Positions 51,917 through 61,747 of a stretch of 64,000 nt of DNA are shown piece after piece. The DNA lies in assembly GCF_000013885.1 (NCBI RefSeq), contig NC_007960.1:62001-126000 (forward strand). The letters are read 5' to 3'. Below the pieces are notes generated by a model, which was given only the letters and a program-made list of their open reading frames with translations, did not search any database and had not been told where the DNA came from. The position numbers and the translations under genes were made by a program. How positions within the stretch are numbered: position 1 is the first letter of the stretch; each line of letters begins with the position of its first letter. This stretch comes from Nitrobacter hamburgensis X14 (GTDB taxonomy: Bacteria > Pseudomonadota > Alphaproteobacteria > Rhizobiales > Xanthobacteraceae).

Positions 51917-52573
51917 CCGGCATGGCTATTTCGATGATCGTGGGGATTCCGAACTCGATCGCCTGCATCAGGCCCACAGGATGTGCTGCTCAAAATCATT
52001 GGACATGTTCGAGAGAGGAATTGGGCGTCACCCCTGCGGGGTCGGGCTGGCGGCTGCGCTGAAGCCCTTCAAGCGGGTCATCCCCCTCGCGGGCTGCCAT
52101 CCCTGACGCAAGAGCTTCGAGCCTGCCAACGGCGACGACGGTTGATCCGATCTGATCCGGTCGGTCGCCAACCACGTCGGGACGGTCATCTTCGGTGCGT
52201 GCCAGCGCGGCGCCCGCCAACAGAGCTTCGCAGTTTCCATTTCGTACAGCCGGTTCGAACGCGTTGATGAGCGGCCTTCTCCAACCCTTGGCGAAGAGAC
52301 AACCATTGTTCATGCCTGTCGATCAGGGCGGCATGGACCCGCAGAGCAGAGATGTTCGGTTCTGCAATCCGTGCTTCCGGGAAAGGACCGGCCCCGCTCT
52401 CGAATAGGCTTTCCTTGGTTCAGGCGCGGCCTTCCACGATCAACCCGCAAGGGGTTCGCTACGCAAGCGTGCGACCTCTTCAGCTGTGCCTGCGAGGTGA
52501 CCGCGGCCGCCCCTGAACACGTCGGCGCCTGTCGAGCGGGGGATGGTCCCCGCCCCAAGACGGGAGCCTCACG
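51917..52573. other. gap before backbone genes
   Basis: About 650 bp without a supported gene; overlapping frames on both strands lack start sites. Short GC-rich inverted repeats occur, such as GGGGATGGTCCCC near 52540. It probably contains the promoter region for the backbone genes. Confidence 0.4.
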
Positions 52574-52750
52574 ATGTCGCACAATCTCGCCCTCGCACAG
52601 AATCACGCCTTCGATCTGGCCCGCACGCTGATGGTGCCGGTCGTTCTCTTCCAGGTTGATAACGAATTCGGCGTCATGGTTTCCAGTGAATACGACGGCG
52701 AAGAGGATGCCATCGTGCATGAATACGATCCGTGGTGCCCGGCTCATTGA
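52574..52750 (+). CDS. 58-aa conserved-looking small ORF
   Basis: A 58-residue acidic protein with ATG at 52574 and GGGAG eight bases upstream. It reads MSHNLALAQNHAFDLARTLM, VPVVLFQVDNEFGVMVSSEY and ends in DPWCPAH. The codon use matches its neighbours and there is a clean ribosome site, so it is probably real. The family is not recognised. It leads the plus-strand backbone genes. Confidence 0.65.
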   Translation: MSHNLALAQNHAFDLARTLMVPVVLFQVDNEFGVMVSSEYDGEEDAIVHEYDPWCPAH

Positions 52751-52956
52751 GCCGGGTGACCGGTGCCGCTGGCGCCGTGCCGGTCGCAAGGGAAGCTTCG
52801 CCGCGGCCGGAGTCCGACATGTTGGACGGCTTGTCAGCGCGCCCTTGCATCCGGCAGGCTTCGCGGCCGGTCGGTCCCGTTCCCGAACATGAGGAACAAG
52901 AAGAGCCAACCGAAGAAAGGGCCGGGTCGCGCGCTGAGCGCGCTCGGTGCGGAGAT

Positions 52957-53883
52957 ATGGAAAAGAAGGACATTGAAGAGCTGCGCGCCAAAGTGGCCTG
53001 CGCGGCCGTACTCGAAAAGGATGGTTGGAAAATCGACCTGAAGGAGAGCACGCGCCGCGCACTCAAATATCGGCGCGATGCCAACATCATCATCGTCATC
53101 CACGAGGGGCGCGGCTGGTTCGATCCGCTGTCGCCCGCCAAAGGGGATGTCTTCGACCTCGTCGAACATCTTGGCGCCAGCGGATTCCCTGAAGCCTGCG
53201 ATCGCGTCGCCGCTCTTGTCGGCTTCGTTCCAAGCTCGCCGGTGTGGACACGCGTGTCCAGACCCCCGGCGCTCACGTCCGTCGCCGACCGTTGGGCGTG
53301 CCGGACAGTCCCGAGGCCCGGTTCGGCGACCTGGCGCTATCTCGCCGATCTGCGCTGTATCCCTGACACCATTATCGCGGCAGCGGTGGTTCAAGGTCGA
53401 CTGCGCGAGGGTCCGCAGGGCAGCATGTGGGCGGCGCACGATGACCTCGCCGGCCGCGTCATCGGCTGGGAAGAGCGTGGCCCGCGGTGGCGCGGGTTCG
53501 CCACCGACGGGACCAAGGAGCTGTTTCGCTTTGGGCCAATCGGCGCCCAGCGAATCTGCATCACCGAAGCCGCGATCGATGCCCTGAGCCTCGCTGCGAT
53601 CGAGGTCCTGCGCGACGACACACTTTATGTCAGCACCGGAGGCGGCTGGTCTCCGGCGACCGATGAGGCCATCCGCGGCTTGGCCGGCCGCGTGAACACC
53701 CGGCTTGTTGCCGCGACCGACAACAATCGGCAGGGCGACGTTTACGCCGATCGGATTCGCGCCATCGCGGCGGAAGCGACCGCGCTTTACGCACGATCGC
53801 GTCCCCGCGCCGGTGACTGGAATGAGGATCTGAAGGTTCTGGTCATGCGACTGGAGATAGAGCCTGTCGCAGCCAGCGGGTAA
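52957..53883 (+). CDS. DUF3991/Toprim domain protein
   Basis: A 308-residue protein. The N-terminal half (VLEKDGWKIDLKESTRRALK, YRRDANIIIVIHEGRGWFDP, KGDVFDLVEHLG) is the DUF3991-type zinc-finger-less primase-like region. The C-terminal half is a Toprim-like domain: ICITEAAIDALSLAAIE carries the glutamate and RLVAATDNNRQGDVYADRI the acidic pair. Such proteins are standard in rhizobial plasmid and ICE backbones and are thought to act in replication or transfer priming. The start is uncertain: ATG 52957 has GGAG only 2 bases away; the frame is open upstream to 52732. Confidence 0.8.
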   Translation: MEKKDIEELRAKVACAAVLEKDGWKIDLKESTRRALKYRRDANIIIVIHEGRGWFDPLSPAKGDVFDLVEHLGASGFPEACDRVAALVGFVPSSPVWTRVSRPPALTSVADRWACRTVPRPGSATWRYLADLRCIPDTIIAAAVVQGRLREGPQGSMWAAHDDLAGRVIGWEERGPRWRGFATDGTKELFRFGPIGAQRICITEAAIDALSLAAIEVLRDDTLYVSTGGGWSPATDEAIRGLAGRVNTRLVAATDNNRQGDVYADRIRAIAAEATALYARSRPRAGDWNEDLKVLVMRLEIEPVAASG

Positions 53884-53912
53884 GGTCGCCGATGCCGCCT
53901 GCCGGTCGGCGC

Positions 53913-53952
53913 GTCAAGGGAAGCTTCGCCCGCTTGAGCAGCGGCCCTTGAC
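53913..53952. repeat. intergenic hairpin element, copy 1
   Basis: GTCAAGGG (53913-53920) and its complement CCCTTGAC (53945-53952) bracket a GC-rich loop, followed by GGCGCCGGAGAGTCGGCCGC. A close copy is at 55318-55356. It precedes the gene at 54016. Confidence 0.65.
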
Positions 53953-54015
53953 CCGCGGCGCCGGAGAGTCGGCCGCCCCAGGGTGTTCGCAACACCTAAA
54001 GGGAAGGACCAACCG

Positions 54016-54429
54016 ATGGCTCTCAGGACCATTGAAACCACCTATCGCCTGCCGGTTTTCCGGCACAAGACCTACGAGGCCGAGACGCTGGCGCAAGCCT
54101 GCCGGCTCGCGATCGAGGATGACAACTGGGACGATGAAAAGCGGGACTATGAGTCCGCAGGCGAAGTCTATGTGACGGGAATCTGGTCTGGCCCAGACGC
54201 GGCCTATAGCGGCGCCTCCCAATCGATCCCCTCGCACTACACCGAGACGCACCAGCGGATCGTGCAGCATTTCGAGGTGCTGCTCGGTCTCGTCAAGGTT
54301 CTGGCGAAGCAGGACCAGGAATCGCCCGATCCCAACTTCTGGCGCGAACCCGCCCAGCCCGCGATCGCCAAGGCCGAGGCGATCCTCGCAGGCGCACGCG
54401 ATCCCGACATCGTCGGAGACGCGCCATGA
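54016..54429 (+). CDS. conserved backbone protein, unknown function
   Basis: A 137-residue soluble acidic protein starting TIETTYRLPVFRHKTYEAET after the first residues. No family name can be given with confidence. The ATG at 54016 follows GGAAGGACC. It ends with an ATGA overlap into the next gene and belongs to the run of small genes typical of this backbone. Confidence 0.7.
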   Translation: MALRTIETTYRLPVFRHKTYEAETLAQACRLAIEDDNWDDEKRDYESAGEVYVTGIWSGPDAAYSGASQSIPSHYTETHQRIVQHFEVLLGLVKVLAKQDQESPDPNFWREPAQPAIAKAEAILAGARDPDIVGDAP

Positions 54430-54689
54430 CGGGATATATCGTGAAGATCGGCTTCTGGCTGCGGGCCTACCATAGCGTCAGCATCGAGGCTGAGTCCGAC
54501 GCGGAGGCGATCGAAAAGGCCAAGGCCGCCGCCAAGAGCGCGATGGACTCGACCGCGCAGCCCGAGCACATCGATGTCGACGAACGACGCGAAGGCATCA
54601 TTGCGTTCATCGACCGGATCACGCCCGGTGGCAGAGAGGTGGTGATCGAGGACGTCGCGTTCGACGATGATCGGATCCACCCCGCCTGA
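54426..54689 (+). CDS. small conserved backbone protein
   Basis: An 87-residue acidic protein (YIVKIGFWLRAYHSVSIEAE, then DAEAIEKAKAAAKSAM) with a beta-alpha pattern. It overlaps the previous gene by 4 bases. Family and role unknown. Confidence 0.7.
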   Translation: MTGYIVKIGFWLRAYHSVSIEAESDAEAIEKAKAAAKSAMDSTAQPEHIDVDERREGIIAFIDRITPGGREVVIEDVAFDDDRIHPA

Positions 54690-54932
54690 ATCCGAGCTTG
54701 CATCGTCGCATCGCCGGGCCCCGCGCGCTTTAGCCAACAGCGTCGACACGCCGCCGTTCAAAACCCTGCCTCACCATCGGCATCCTGGCCGCCGAGCGTC
54801 GGACATCCGCTGGACGCAGCGCATTGCCAGTCAACGGGCAAGCCGTTCCCGCATCCAATCTGATGCGTGACAGGCAAAGCCTGGCTGCATCCGACCGCGT
54901 CCCCGACGCAACGAGGTCAGGAGCGAAAGGCG

Positions 54933-55239
54933 ATGTGCAGGGTTCTCAACGAGCATCACGCGGGCGTGCCGGCGGGCGCCGTCTATATTGGCCGCGGCTC
55001 GAAATGGGGCAATCCGTTCCGGATTGGCCCTGATGGCGACCGGGCGGCCGTCATCGCAAAACACGAGCGCTGGCTCGCCGATCAGCACGACCTCTTGCGC
55101 GCGCTCGACGAGCTTCGCGGTCGCGACCTCGTCTGCTTTCGCGCCGCGCGCGTGCCACGGCGATCTCCTGCTTCGTCTCGCAAATGCGTCGAGCGAAGAA
55201 CGGATCGCGTGGTGGCGCGGCGTGACGGCCGCTGCGTGA
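54933..55239 (+). pseudogene. DUF4326 protein, frameshifted
   Basis: The first frame from ATG 54933 reads VLNEHHAGVPAGAVYIGRGS, KWGNPFRIG and RGRDLVCF, the DUF4326 pattern. At about 55140 the expected CxCAPxxCHGD motif is split: the first frame continues RAARVPRRS, while the next frame gives FAPRACHGDLLLRLANASSE and ends WWRGVTAAA at 55239. Restoring two bases near TTTCGCGCC would rejoin them. So it is either a recent pseudogene or a sequencing error. Confidence 0.75.
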
Positions 55240-55317
55240 ACGCCAGGGGGCGGGCCTTTCATGAAATAGGGAAAGAACGAAGGAACATGAAATCGCTGCC
55301 GCATGCCCGGCCGACGC

Positions 55318-55356
55318 GTCAAGGGTGCGCTGCGCCCGCGTGCCGCGGCCCTTGAC
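55318..55356. repeat. intergenic hairpin element, copy 2
   Basis: GTCAAGGG (55318-55325) and CCCTTGAC (55349-55356) around a GC-rich loop, again followed by a CCGGAGAGGCGGCCGCC stretch, as in copy 1. It precedes the DUF1419 gene. Confidence 0.65.
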
Positions 55357-55467
55357 CCGCCGGACCGGAGAGGCGGCCGCCGGAGAGGTGTGACGAAGGA
55401 CTGAAGTGATGAGGAGATCAGGCGGATCGCTCGCGCTTCGGCCCGGCCAGGCTGAAAGGAGCCGCCG

Positions 55468-56073
55468 ATGCACACCTCACCCACCATCCGCAAGATCTTC
55501 GAAGGCGTCGCCACGCGTCCCGACATGTATCGCATGTTCAACCGCCATCGCGGCGATCCGGCGGTGGCCGAAGGCGATGCCCAGCACCTCTTCGCCGGCG
55601 AGTGGTTCGAAATCGCCGAGCGCGAGCATGACTACATGCTCGAGATCCTGCCGCCGCTGTGGATGCGCACCGACATGTTCGCGATGCGCGAATTCATGAC
55701 CGGCAATGTCACGAGCGTCTTCTTCGCGCTCTGGATCGACGGCCGCAAGCGCTTCTTCCACGGCTATTGCGATCTTTCCGATCGCCGATCGCCTGAGTGC
55801 ATGAAGCAGGTGATCGTCGATCGCGAGTGCCGGCCGATCCGCGCCATGACGCGCGAAGAGCGCCTCGAGCATATCTGGTCGAGCACCCATGATGATTATC
55901 GCGGCTACGCCAGTGAACGCTGGGCGGTGCATCTGCGCGGCAAGCGCACGGTGCTCCTTTATGGCGGCCCGCTGGGCACGGTGCTGAAGCTGCTCGGAGA
56001 CCTGACCGAGGCGGAGATTTCGGCGAAACTGCCAGTACATCTGCGCCACCTGCCCGACGCGGTCGCCGCCTGA
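55468..56073 (+). CDS. DUF1419 protein
   Basis: A 201-residue soluble protein of the DUF1419 family: TIRKIFEGVATRPDMYRMFN at the start, then GEWFEIAEREHDYMLEILPP and SVFFALWIDGRKRFFHGYCD. Function unknown; it is a common backbone gene of alphaproteobacterial plasmids and ICEs. AAAGGAG precedes the ATG. Confidence 0.85.
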   Translation: MHTSPTIRKIFEGVATRPDMYRMFNRHRGDPAVAEGDAQHLFAGEWFEIAEREHDYMLEILPPLWMRTDMFAMREFMTGNVTSVFFALWIDGRKRFFHGYCDLSDRRSPECMKQVIVDRECRPIRAMTREERLEHIWSSTHDDYRGYASERWAVHLRGKRTVLLYGGPLGTVLKLLGDLTEAEISAKLPVHLRHLPDAVAA

Positions 56074-56089
56074 GCAAGGGAGCAGTCCC

Positions 56090-56284
56090 ATGCAGGGAGC
56101 CTACGACCGTCTTCGCGTCCATGTCTTCGCGTCATGGCGCGATGTCGTGCGGGCCGCGAACACCCGCATCGCCAGGAAACATCGCCGCGGCGCGGCGATG
56201 AGAGAAGCGCGCAAGCGCTTCTATCGCGAAATGCTTGGTTGCCACCAAAGGCACCAGGAACTCGTCCTCACCTTCCGGCTCTGA
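56090..56284 (+). CDS. 64-aa basic protein
   Basis: A 64-residue, strongly basic helical protein (RKHRRGAAMREARKRFYREM) 16 bp after the DUF1419 gene, with AAGGGAG upstream. It may bind nucleic acid; no family recognised. Confidence 0.6.
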   Translation: MQGAYDRLRVHVFASWRDVVRAANTRIARKHRRGAAMREARKRFYREMLGCHQRHQELVLTFRL

Positions 56285-56387
56285 GCGCGCTCAGACCCCC
56301 TCTCCCCTCATCGCGAGCCTCGTCATCAGCCCGCTGTTCCCGACGGCAGGACGACGTCGCGCGCCCGAACAGCAGGACTTCATCGTC

Positions 56388-59300
56388 ATGACGCAGAAAG
56401 ACCCATTCACGCTTGATCTCTTCAACAACACCTCCCTGTCGTCGGGCCTCGGTCTCGGCGTCACGGCGTTTGCGACGTCCGTTGAAGGTGAAGACCCGGA
56501 TCGCGATCCGTCTTCACCATCCTCGCCCGCCATCTCTCCTATGACAGTCGTTCAGTCGGAAACCGCGCGTGTCGCAGGCGAGAACTTCTATCTCGCCGAT
56601 AGCCGGGGCCTGGCGGCCTCCTGGCGCGACCGCGCGCGCGACAATCTGGTCGCTATCCGTCTCGCAGCGGACCTCGAAGCCGAACAACACCCGGCCACGT
56701 CCGACGAGCAGGCGCAACTCATCCGTTTCACAGGCTTCGGCGCTTCGGAGCTCGCCAACGGCGTGTTTCGCCGCCCCGGCGAGGATGGATTCCGCAAAGG
56801 CTGGGAAGTGATTGGGCAACAGCTCGTGGAGCTTGTCGGCACGGCCGACTACGCCTCTCTCGCCCGTTGCACCCAGTATGCTCACTTCACGCCGGAATAT
56901 ATCGCTCGTGCTGTGTGGGCGGGCGCTTTGCGCCTCGGCTTTCGCGGCGGCCGGGTTCTCGAGCCCGGCATCGGAACGGGTTTGTTTCCTGCGCTGATGC
57001 CGAAGGCACTTCGCGACGTCAGCCATGTCACCGGCGTCGAGCTCGATCCGATCACAACGCGGATCGCCAAGTTGTTGCAGCCGCGTGCGATGATCGTGAA
57101 CGAGGACTTCGCACGCAGCAGCCTGAAGCAGCATTTCGATCTCGCGATCGGCAATCCGCCCTTCTCCGATCGCACCGTGCGCAGCGACCGCGCGTTCCGC
57201 TCGCTTGGCCTGCGGCTCCACGACTACTTCATCGTAAAGGCCATCGACCGGCTGAAACCCGGCGGCATCGCCGCGTTCGTGACATCGCACGGCACGTTGG
57301 ACAAAGCCGACGCCACGGCGCGAGAGCAGATCGCGGCGATGGCCGATCTCCTCGGTGCGATTCGCCTGCCCGAAGCCAGCTTCCGCGCCGACGCAGGCAC
57401 CGACGTCGTCGTCGATATCCTGTTTTTCCGAAAGCGCCGGAATGGGGAGACCGTTGCGAACGACGCGTGGCTCGACCTGTCCGAGGTCCGCGCGGCAACG
57501 GAGGACGAGGGCGCAATCCGGGTCAATCGGTATTTTGCCGAACGTCCCGACATGGTCCTCGGTGAGCATGCGCTGCGGCGCGGCGTCTACGGGCCCGACG
57601 AGACTTATACCTGTCTATCGCGCGTGGGGAGCGATCTCGAGACCGCGCTCACCGCCGCCGTCCTCCAGCTTCCGGAAGCAGTCTACGACGGCGAGCCGGA
57701 GGCGGTCCGTTCCGATCACGCCGAGCCGTCCGCCGCCACGGGCCGCGAACCGCAGGCCTCTGCCGTTCGCGAGGGCAGCTATTTCGTCGGAACGAATGGC
57801 GCCCTCATGCAGGTAGTCGACGGCGTGGCGGTGACCATCACGGTCAGAAAGGGCCGTTCGACCGATGGCATCTTCGAGAAACACGCCCGCATCATTCGCA
57901 AGCTCATCCCGATCCGCGACGCCGTTCGTGAAATCCTCAAATGCCAGGAGACCGATCAGCCCTGGAAGCAGGCGCAGGTGCGTTTAAGGATCGCCTGGTC
58001 GAGCTTCGTGCGCAACTTCGGGCCGATCAACACCACGGTCGTTTCGTCGACCGAGGACGACGAGACCGGCGAGGTGCGCGAGACGCACCGGCGACCGAAC
58101 CTCGCTCCCTTCACGGACGATCCCGACTGCTGGCTCGTTGCGTCGATCGAGGATTACGACCTCGAAACCGACACCGCAAAGCCGGGGCCTATCTTCACCG
58201 AGCGGGTTATCGCTCCGCCCCCTGCGCCGATCATCACTTCGGCAATCGACGCCCTGGCCGTCGTGCTCAACGAGCGTGGTGCCGTCGATCCCGACCACGT
58301 CGCTGAGCTCCTCCATCGCGAAAGCGACGACGTAATCGCCGAACTCGGCGACGCGATCTTTCGCGACCCTGAGACCGGTGCCTGGCAGACCGCGGACGCC
58401 TATCTCTCCGGCGCGGTGCGCTCGAAGCTTGTGGCCGCGCAGGCAGCCGCCAAACTCGATCCGATCTTTGCGCGCAACGCCGCCGCATTGGAACGCGTCC
58501 AGCCCGCGGACCTCAAGCCGTCCGACATCACCGCGCGTCTCGGCGCTCCATGGATTCCGGCCACCGACATCATCGCCTTCGTCAAGGAGACGATGGAAGC
58601 CGACATCACCATCCACCACACGCCCGAGCTCGCGTGCTGGACGGTGAACGCCCGACAGTTGTCGTGGACGGCGGCGGGGACCACGGAATGGGGCACGCAT
58701 CGTCGCCACGCCGCCGAGCTTCTCTCGGACGCCCTCAACTCGTCCGTCCCGCAGATCTTCGACATCGTGAAGGATGGCGACAGCGAGCGGCGCATTCTCA
58801 ACACGGTCGACACCGAGGCAGCGAAGGAGAAGCTCCAGAAGATCAAGACCGCGTTCCAAGGCTGGATCTGGGCCGACCCCGACCGTACCGACCGGCTGGC
58901 CCGGCTCTATAACGACACGTTCAACAACATCGTGCCCCGTCATTTCGACGGATCGCATCTCCAGCTTCCGGGCGCCTCTGGCGCTTTTTCTCTTTATGGG
59001 CACCAGAAGCGCGTCATCTGGCGCATCATTGCCTCGGGCGCGACCTACGTCGCCCATGCCGTCGGCGCCGGCAAGACCCTCTCGATCGCGGCCGCGATCA
59101 TGGAGCAGCGCCGGCTCGGCCTGATCAACAAGGCGATGCTCGTCGTGCCGGGCCATTGTTTGGCGCAGGCAGCTCGCGAATTTCTCGCGCTCTACCCGAA
59201 CGCCCGCATCCTCGTCGCTGACGAGACGAACTTCGTGAAGGAGAAGCGCCATCGTTTCCTGTCGCGGGCCGCGACCGCGAATTGGGACGCGATCATCATC

Positions 59301-61499
59301 ACCCATTCCGCTTTCAAGTTCATCCCCGTCCCGTCCGTCTTCGAGCAGCAGATACTGCAGGACGAACTCGAGGCCTATGAGGAACTGCTGACGCGGATCG
59401 ATTCGCAGGATCGGCTATCGCGCAAGCGCGTCGAGCGCATGAAGGAGGGCCACAAGGAACGGCTCGAGGCGCTGGCTTCGCGCAAGGACGACCTCCTGAC
59501 CATCTCGGAGATCGGTGTCGACCAGATCATCGTCGACGAGGCGCAGGAATTCCGCAAGCTCTCGTTCGCCACGAATATGACGTCGTTGCGTGGCGTCGAC
59601 CCGAACGGCTCGCAGCGCGCGTGGGACCTCTACGTCAAATCGCGCTTCATCGATATGAAGAATCCCGGCCGGGCGCTCGTGCTCGCCTCCGGCACGCCGA
59701 TCACCAACACACTCGGCGAAATGTTTACAGTGCAGCGGTTGATGGATCGCGCGGCGCTCGAGGTGCGCGGCCTGCACGAATTCGATGCGTGGGCGTCCAC
59801 CTTCGGCGATACCTCGACCGAACTCGAGCTGCAGCCGTCGGGCAAGTACCGCCCGGTCACGCGCTTCGCGCAATTCGTCAACGTGCCGGAACTCATCGCC
59901 ATGTTCCGCTCCTTCGCGGACGTGGTGCTGCCGGATGACTTGCGCGCATTCGTCAAGGTGCCGACGATTGCCAGCGGCAAGCGGCAGATCATCACGGCCC
60001 AGCCGACGGCGGCCTTCAAGGCCTATCAGCGACTCCTCGACGAGCGTATCACCGCGATCGAGGAGCGCGACCGCGCGCCAGAGCCAGGCGACGACATCCT
60101 GCTCTCCGTCATCACCGACGGCCGCCACGCGGCGATCGACCTGCGTCTCGTCGACTCGACGCAGGACAACGAAGAGGGCAACAAGCTCAACGCCCTCATC
60201 GCCAACGCGTTCCGGGTCTGGCAGGAGACTGGCCACCACACCTTCCGGCTCAAGGACGGCCAGCCCTTCGAGAAACCCGGCGCGGGCCAACTCATCTTTT
60301 CCGACCTTGGCACGATCTCGGTCGAAGCCTCGCGCGGCTTCTCGGCCTACCGCTGGATCCGCAACGAGCTCGTGCGGCTCGGTGTGCCAGCGCCCGAGAT
60401 CGCCTACATGCAGGACCACAAGAAGTCCGAGGCGAAGCAGCGCCTGTTCAACGACTTCAACGCCGGCAAGGTGCGCATTCTACTCGGCTCGTCCGATACG
60501 ATGGGCACCGGCGTCAACGTGCAGCTCCGTCTCAAGGCGTTGCATCATCTCGACGTTCCGTGGCTTCCGTCGCAAATCGAGCAGCGCGAGGGCCGGATCG
60601 TGCGCCAGGGCAATCAGCACGACGAGGTCGACGTCTTTGCTTATGCGACGCTCGGCTCGCTCGACGCCACCATGTGGCAAAACAACGAGCGGAAGGCTCG
60701 ATTCATAGCCGCCGCGCTGTCGGGCGACACCAGCGTGCGCCGGCTAGAGGACCTCGGCGAGGGACAGGCCAACCAGTTCGCCATGGCCAAGGCGATCGCA
60801 TCCGGCGATCCGCGCCTCATGCAGAAGGCGGGACTCGAAGCCGAGATCGCCCGTCTCGAGCGGCTGCGCGCCGCCCATATCGACGATCAGCACGCCATTC
60901 GTCGACAGATTCGCGACGCCGGGCGTGAGATCGAACTTGCTACGCGCCGGATCGGCGAAGTCGGGCAGGACATCGAGAGGTTCATTCCGACCGCCGGCGA
61001 TACCTTTGCCATGTCGGTCAAGGGCCAGCATTTCGCCGAGCGCAAGCTCGCGGGTCGCGCTGTGATGCAGGAGGTCCTGACACTCGTGCAGCTCCAGCAC
61101 GACGGCGACATCGCAATCGCATCGATCGGCGGGTTCGAACTCAGGTTCGAGGGGCAACGCCTCGGCCACGACGGTTACACCTACACCACCATGCTTCAGC
61201 GAACAGGAGCGGTCTTCGAGATTGAGCTTTCAATGACGGTGTCACCCCTGGGCGCGGTTGCGAGGCTGGAGCATGCGCTCTCAAACTTCCACGGCGAGCA
61301 GGAGACCTACCGTCGTCGTCTGCTCGACGCACAAAAACGGCGCGCGACGTTTTCCGCTCGGGTCGGTGAAGCTTTCGCCTTTGACGCTGAACTTGGCCTC
61401 AAGCGCGAGGCGTTGGTCGCGCTCGAGGCAGATCTCGCCGCGAGCGGCGCCGAAGGGGAAAAGGAAAAGCCGGGAGTGGCAAAACGCATCGCCGCATGA
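56388..61499 (+). CDS. giant methyltransferase-helicase protein, DarB-like
   Basis: A 1703-residue protein. An N-terminal adenine-methyltransferase-like domain has motif I VLEPGIGTGLFPAL (near residue 192) and motif IV IGNPPF (near 256). A SNF2/SF2-like helicase follows with HAVGAGKTLSIAAAI (near 893), IIVDEAQEFRKL (near 1050) and TMGTGVNVQLRL / EQREGRIVRQGN (near 1370-1405). A coiled-coil tail follows (1480-1700). The layout matches the DarB antirestriction protein of phage P1 and related plasmid proteins. It may protect incoming DNA from restriction. The frame opens at 56235, but the ATG at 56388 gives MTQKDPF with a weak AGGAC site and avoids overlap with the 64-aa gene. Confidence 0.88.
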   Translation: MTQKDPFTLDLFNNTSLSSGLGLGVTAFATSVEGEDPDRDPSSPSSPAISPMTVVQSETARVAGENFYLADSRGLAASWRDRARDNLVAIRLAADLEAEQHPATSDEQAQLIRFTGFGASELANGVFRRPGEDGFRKGWEVIGQQLVELVGTADYASLARCTQYAHFTPEYIARAVWAGALRLGFRGGRVLEPGIGTGLFPALMPKALRDVSHVTGVELDPITTRIAKLLQPRAMIVNEDFARSSLKQHFDLAIGNPPFSDRTVRSDRAFRSLGLRLHDYFIVKAIDRLKPGGIAAFVTSHGTLDKADATAREQIAAMADLLGAIRLPEASFRADAGTDVVVDILFFRKRRNGETVANDAWLDLSEVRAATEDEGAIRVNRYFAERPDMVLGEHALRRGVYGPDETYTCLSRVGSDLETALTAAVLQLPEAVYDGEPEAVRSDHAEPSAATGREPQASAVREGSYFVGTNGALMQVVDGVAVTITVRKGRSTDGIFEKHARIIRKLIPIRDAVREILKCQETDQPWKQAQVRLRIAWSSFVRNFGPINTTVVSSTEDDETGEVRETHRRPNLAPFTDDPDCWLVASIEDYDLETDTAKPGPIFTERVIAPPPAPIITSAIDALAVVLNERGAVDPDHVAELLHRESDDVIAELGDAIFRDPETGAWQTADAYLSGAVRSKLVAAQAAAKLDPIFARNAAALERVQPADLKPSDITARLGAPWIPATDIIAFVKETMEADITIHHTPELACWTVNARQLSWTAAGTTEWGTHRRHAAELLSDALNSSVPQIFDIVKDGDSERRILNTVDTEAAKEKLQKIKTAFQGWIWADPDRTDRLARLYNDTFNNIVPRHFDGSHLQLPGASGAFSLYGHQKRVIWRIIASGATYVAHAVGAGKTLSIAAAIMEQRRLGLINKAMLVVPGHCLAQAAREFLALYPNARILVADETNFVKEKRHRFLSRAATANWDAIIITHSAFKFIPVPSVFEQQILQDELEAYEELLTRIDSQDRLSRKRVERMKEGHKERLEALASRKDDLLTISEIGVDQIIVDEAQEFRKLSFATNMTSLRGVDPNGSQRAWDLYVKSRFIDMKNPGRALVLASGTPITNTLGEMFTVQRLMDRAALEVRGLHEFDAWASTFGDTSTELELQPSGKYRPVTRFAQFVNVPELIAMFRSFADVVLPDDLRAFVKVPTIASGKRQIITAQPTAAFKAYQRLLDERITAIEERDRAPEPGDDILLSVITDGRHAAIDLRLVDSTQDNEEGNKLNALIANAFRVWQETGHHTFRLKDGQPFEKPGAGQLIFSDLGTISVEASRGFSAYRWIRNELVRLGVPAPEIAYMQDHKKSEAKQRLFNDFNAGKVRILLGSSDTMGTGVNVQLRLKALHHLDVPWLPSQIEQREGRIVRQGNQHDEVDVFAYATLGSLDATMWQNNERKARFIAAALSGDTSVRRLEDLGEGQANQFAMAKAIASGDPRLMQKAGLEAEIARLERLRAAHIDDQHAIRRQIRDAGREIELATRRIGEVGQDIERFIPTAGDTFAMSVKGQHFAERKLAGRAVMQEVLTLVQLQHDGDIAIASIGGFELRFEGQRLGHDGYTYTTMLQRTGAVFEIELSMTVSPLGAVARLEHALSNFHGEQETYRRRLLDAQKRRATFSARVGEAFAFDAELGLKREALVALEADLAASGAEGEKEKPGVAKRIAA

Positions 61500-61747
61500 G
61501 GGGTTGAACAAGCCTTTCGCAGAGCGATCGGCGTGGCGCCGCTGACGCTCAACCGACCGCCTCGCGATCCCGGCCACGGCGCGCTCGCAGGGCGCTGAAG
61601 CACCCCGCTCCCGCCTGCCGGGCAGGGATGCTCGCCGGCAGTTGCGCCGCCCCGCCCGCCCTGCGGGCTGGAGGGGGTCTTCGAGAAGAAGACGAGAGAG
61701 GGACCGCCGGAAAGCTGCGGTCCGCAACCCCGAAATGGAGAAATACC

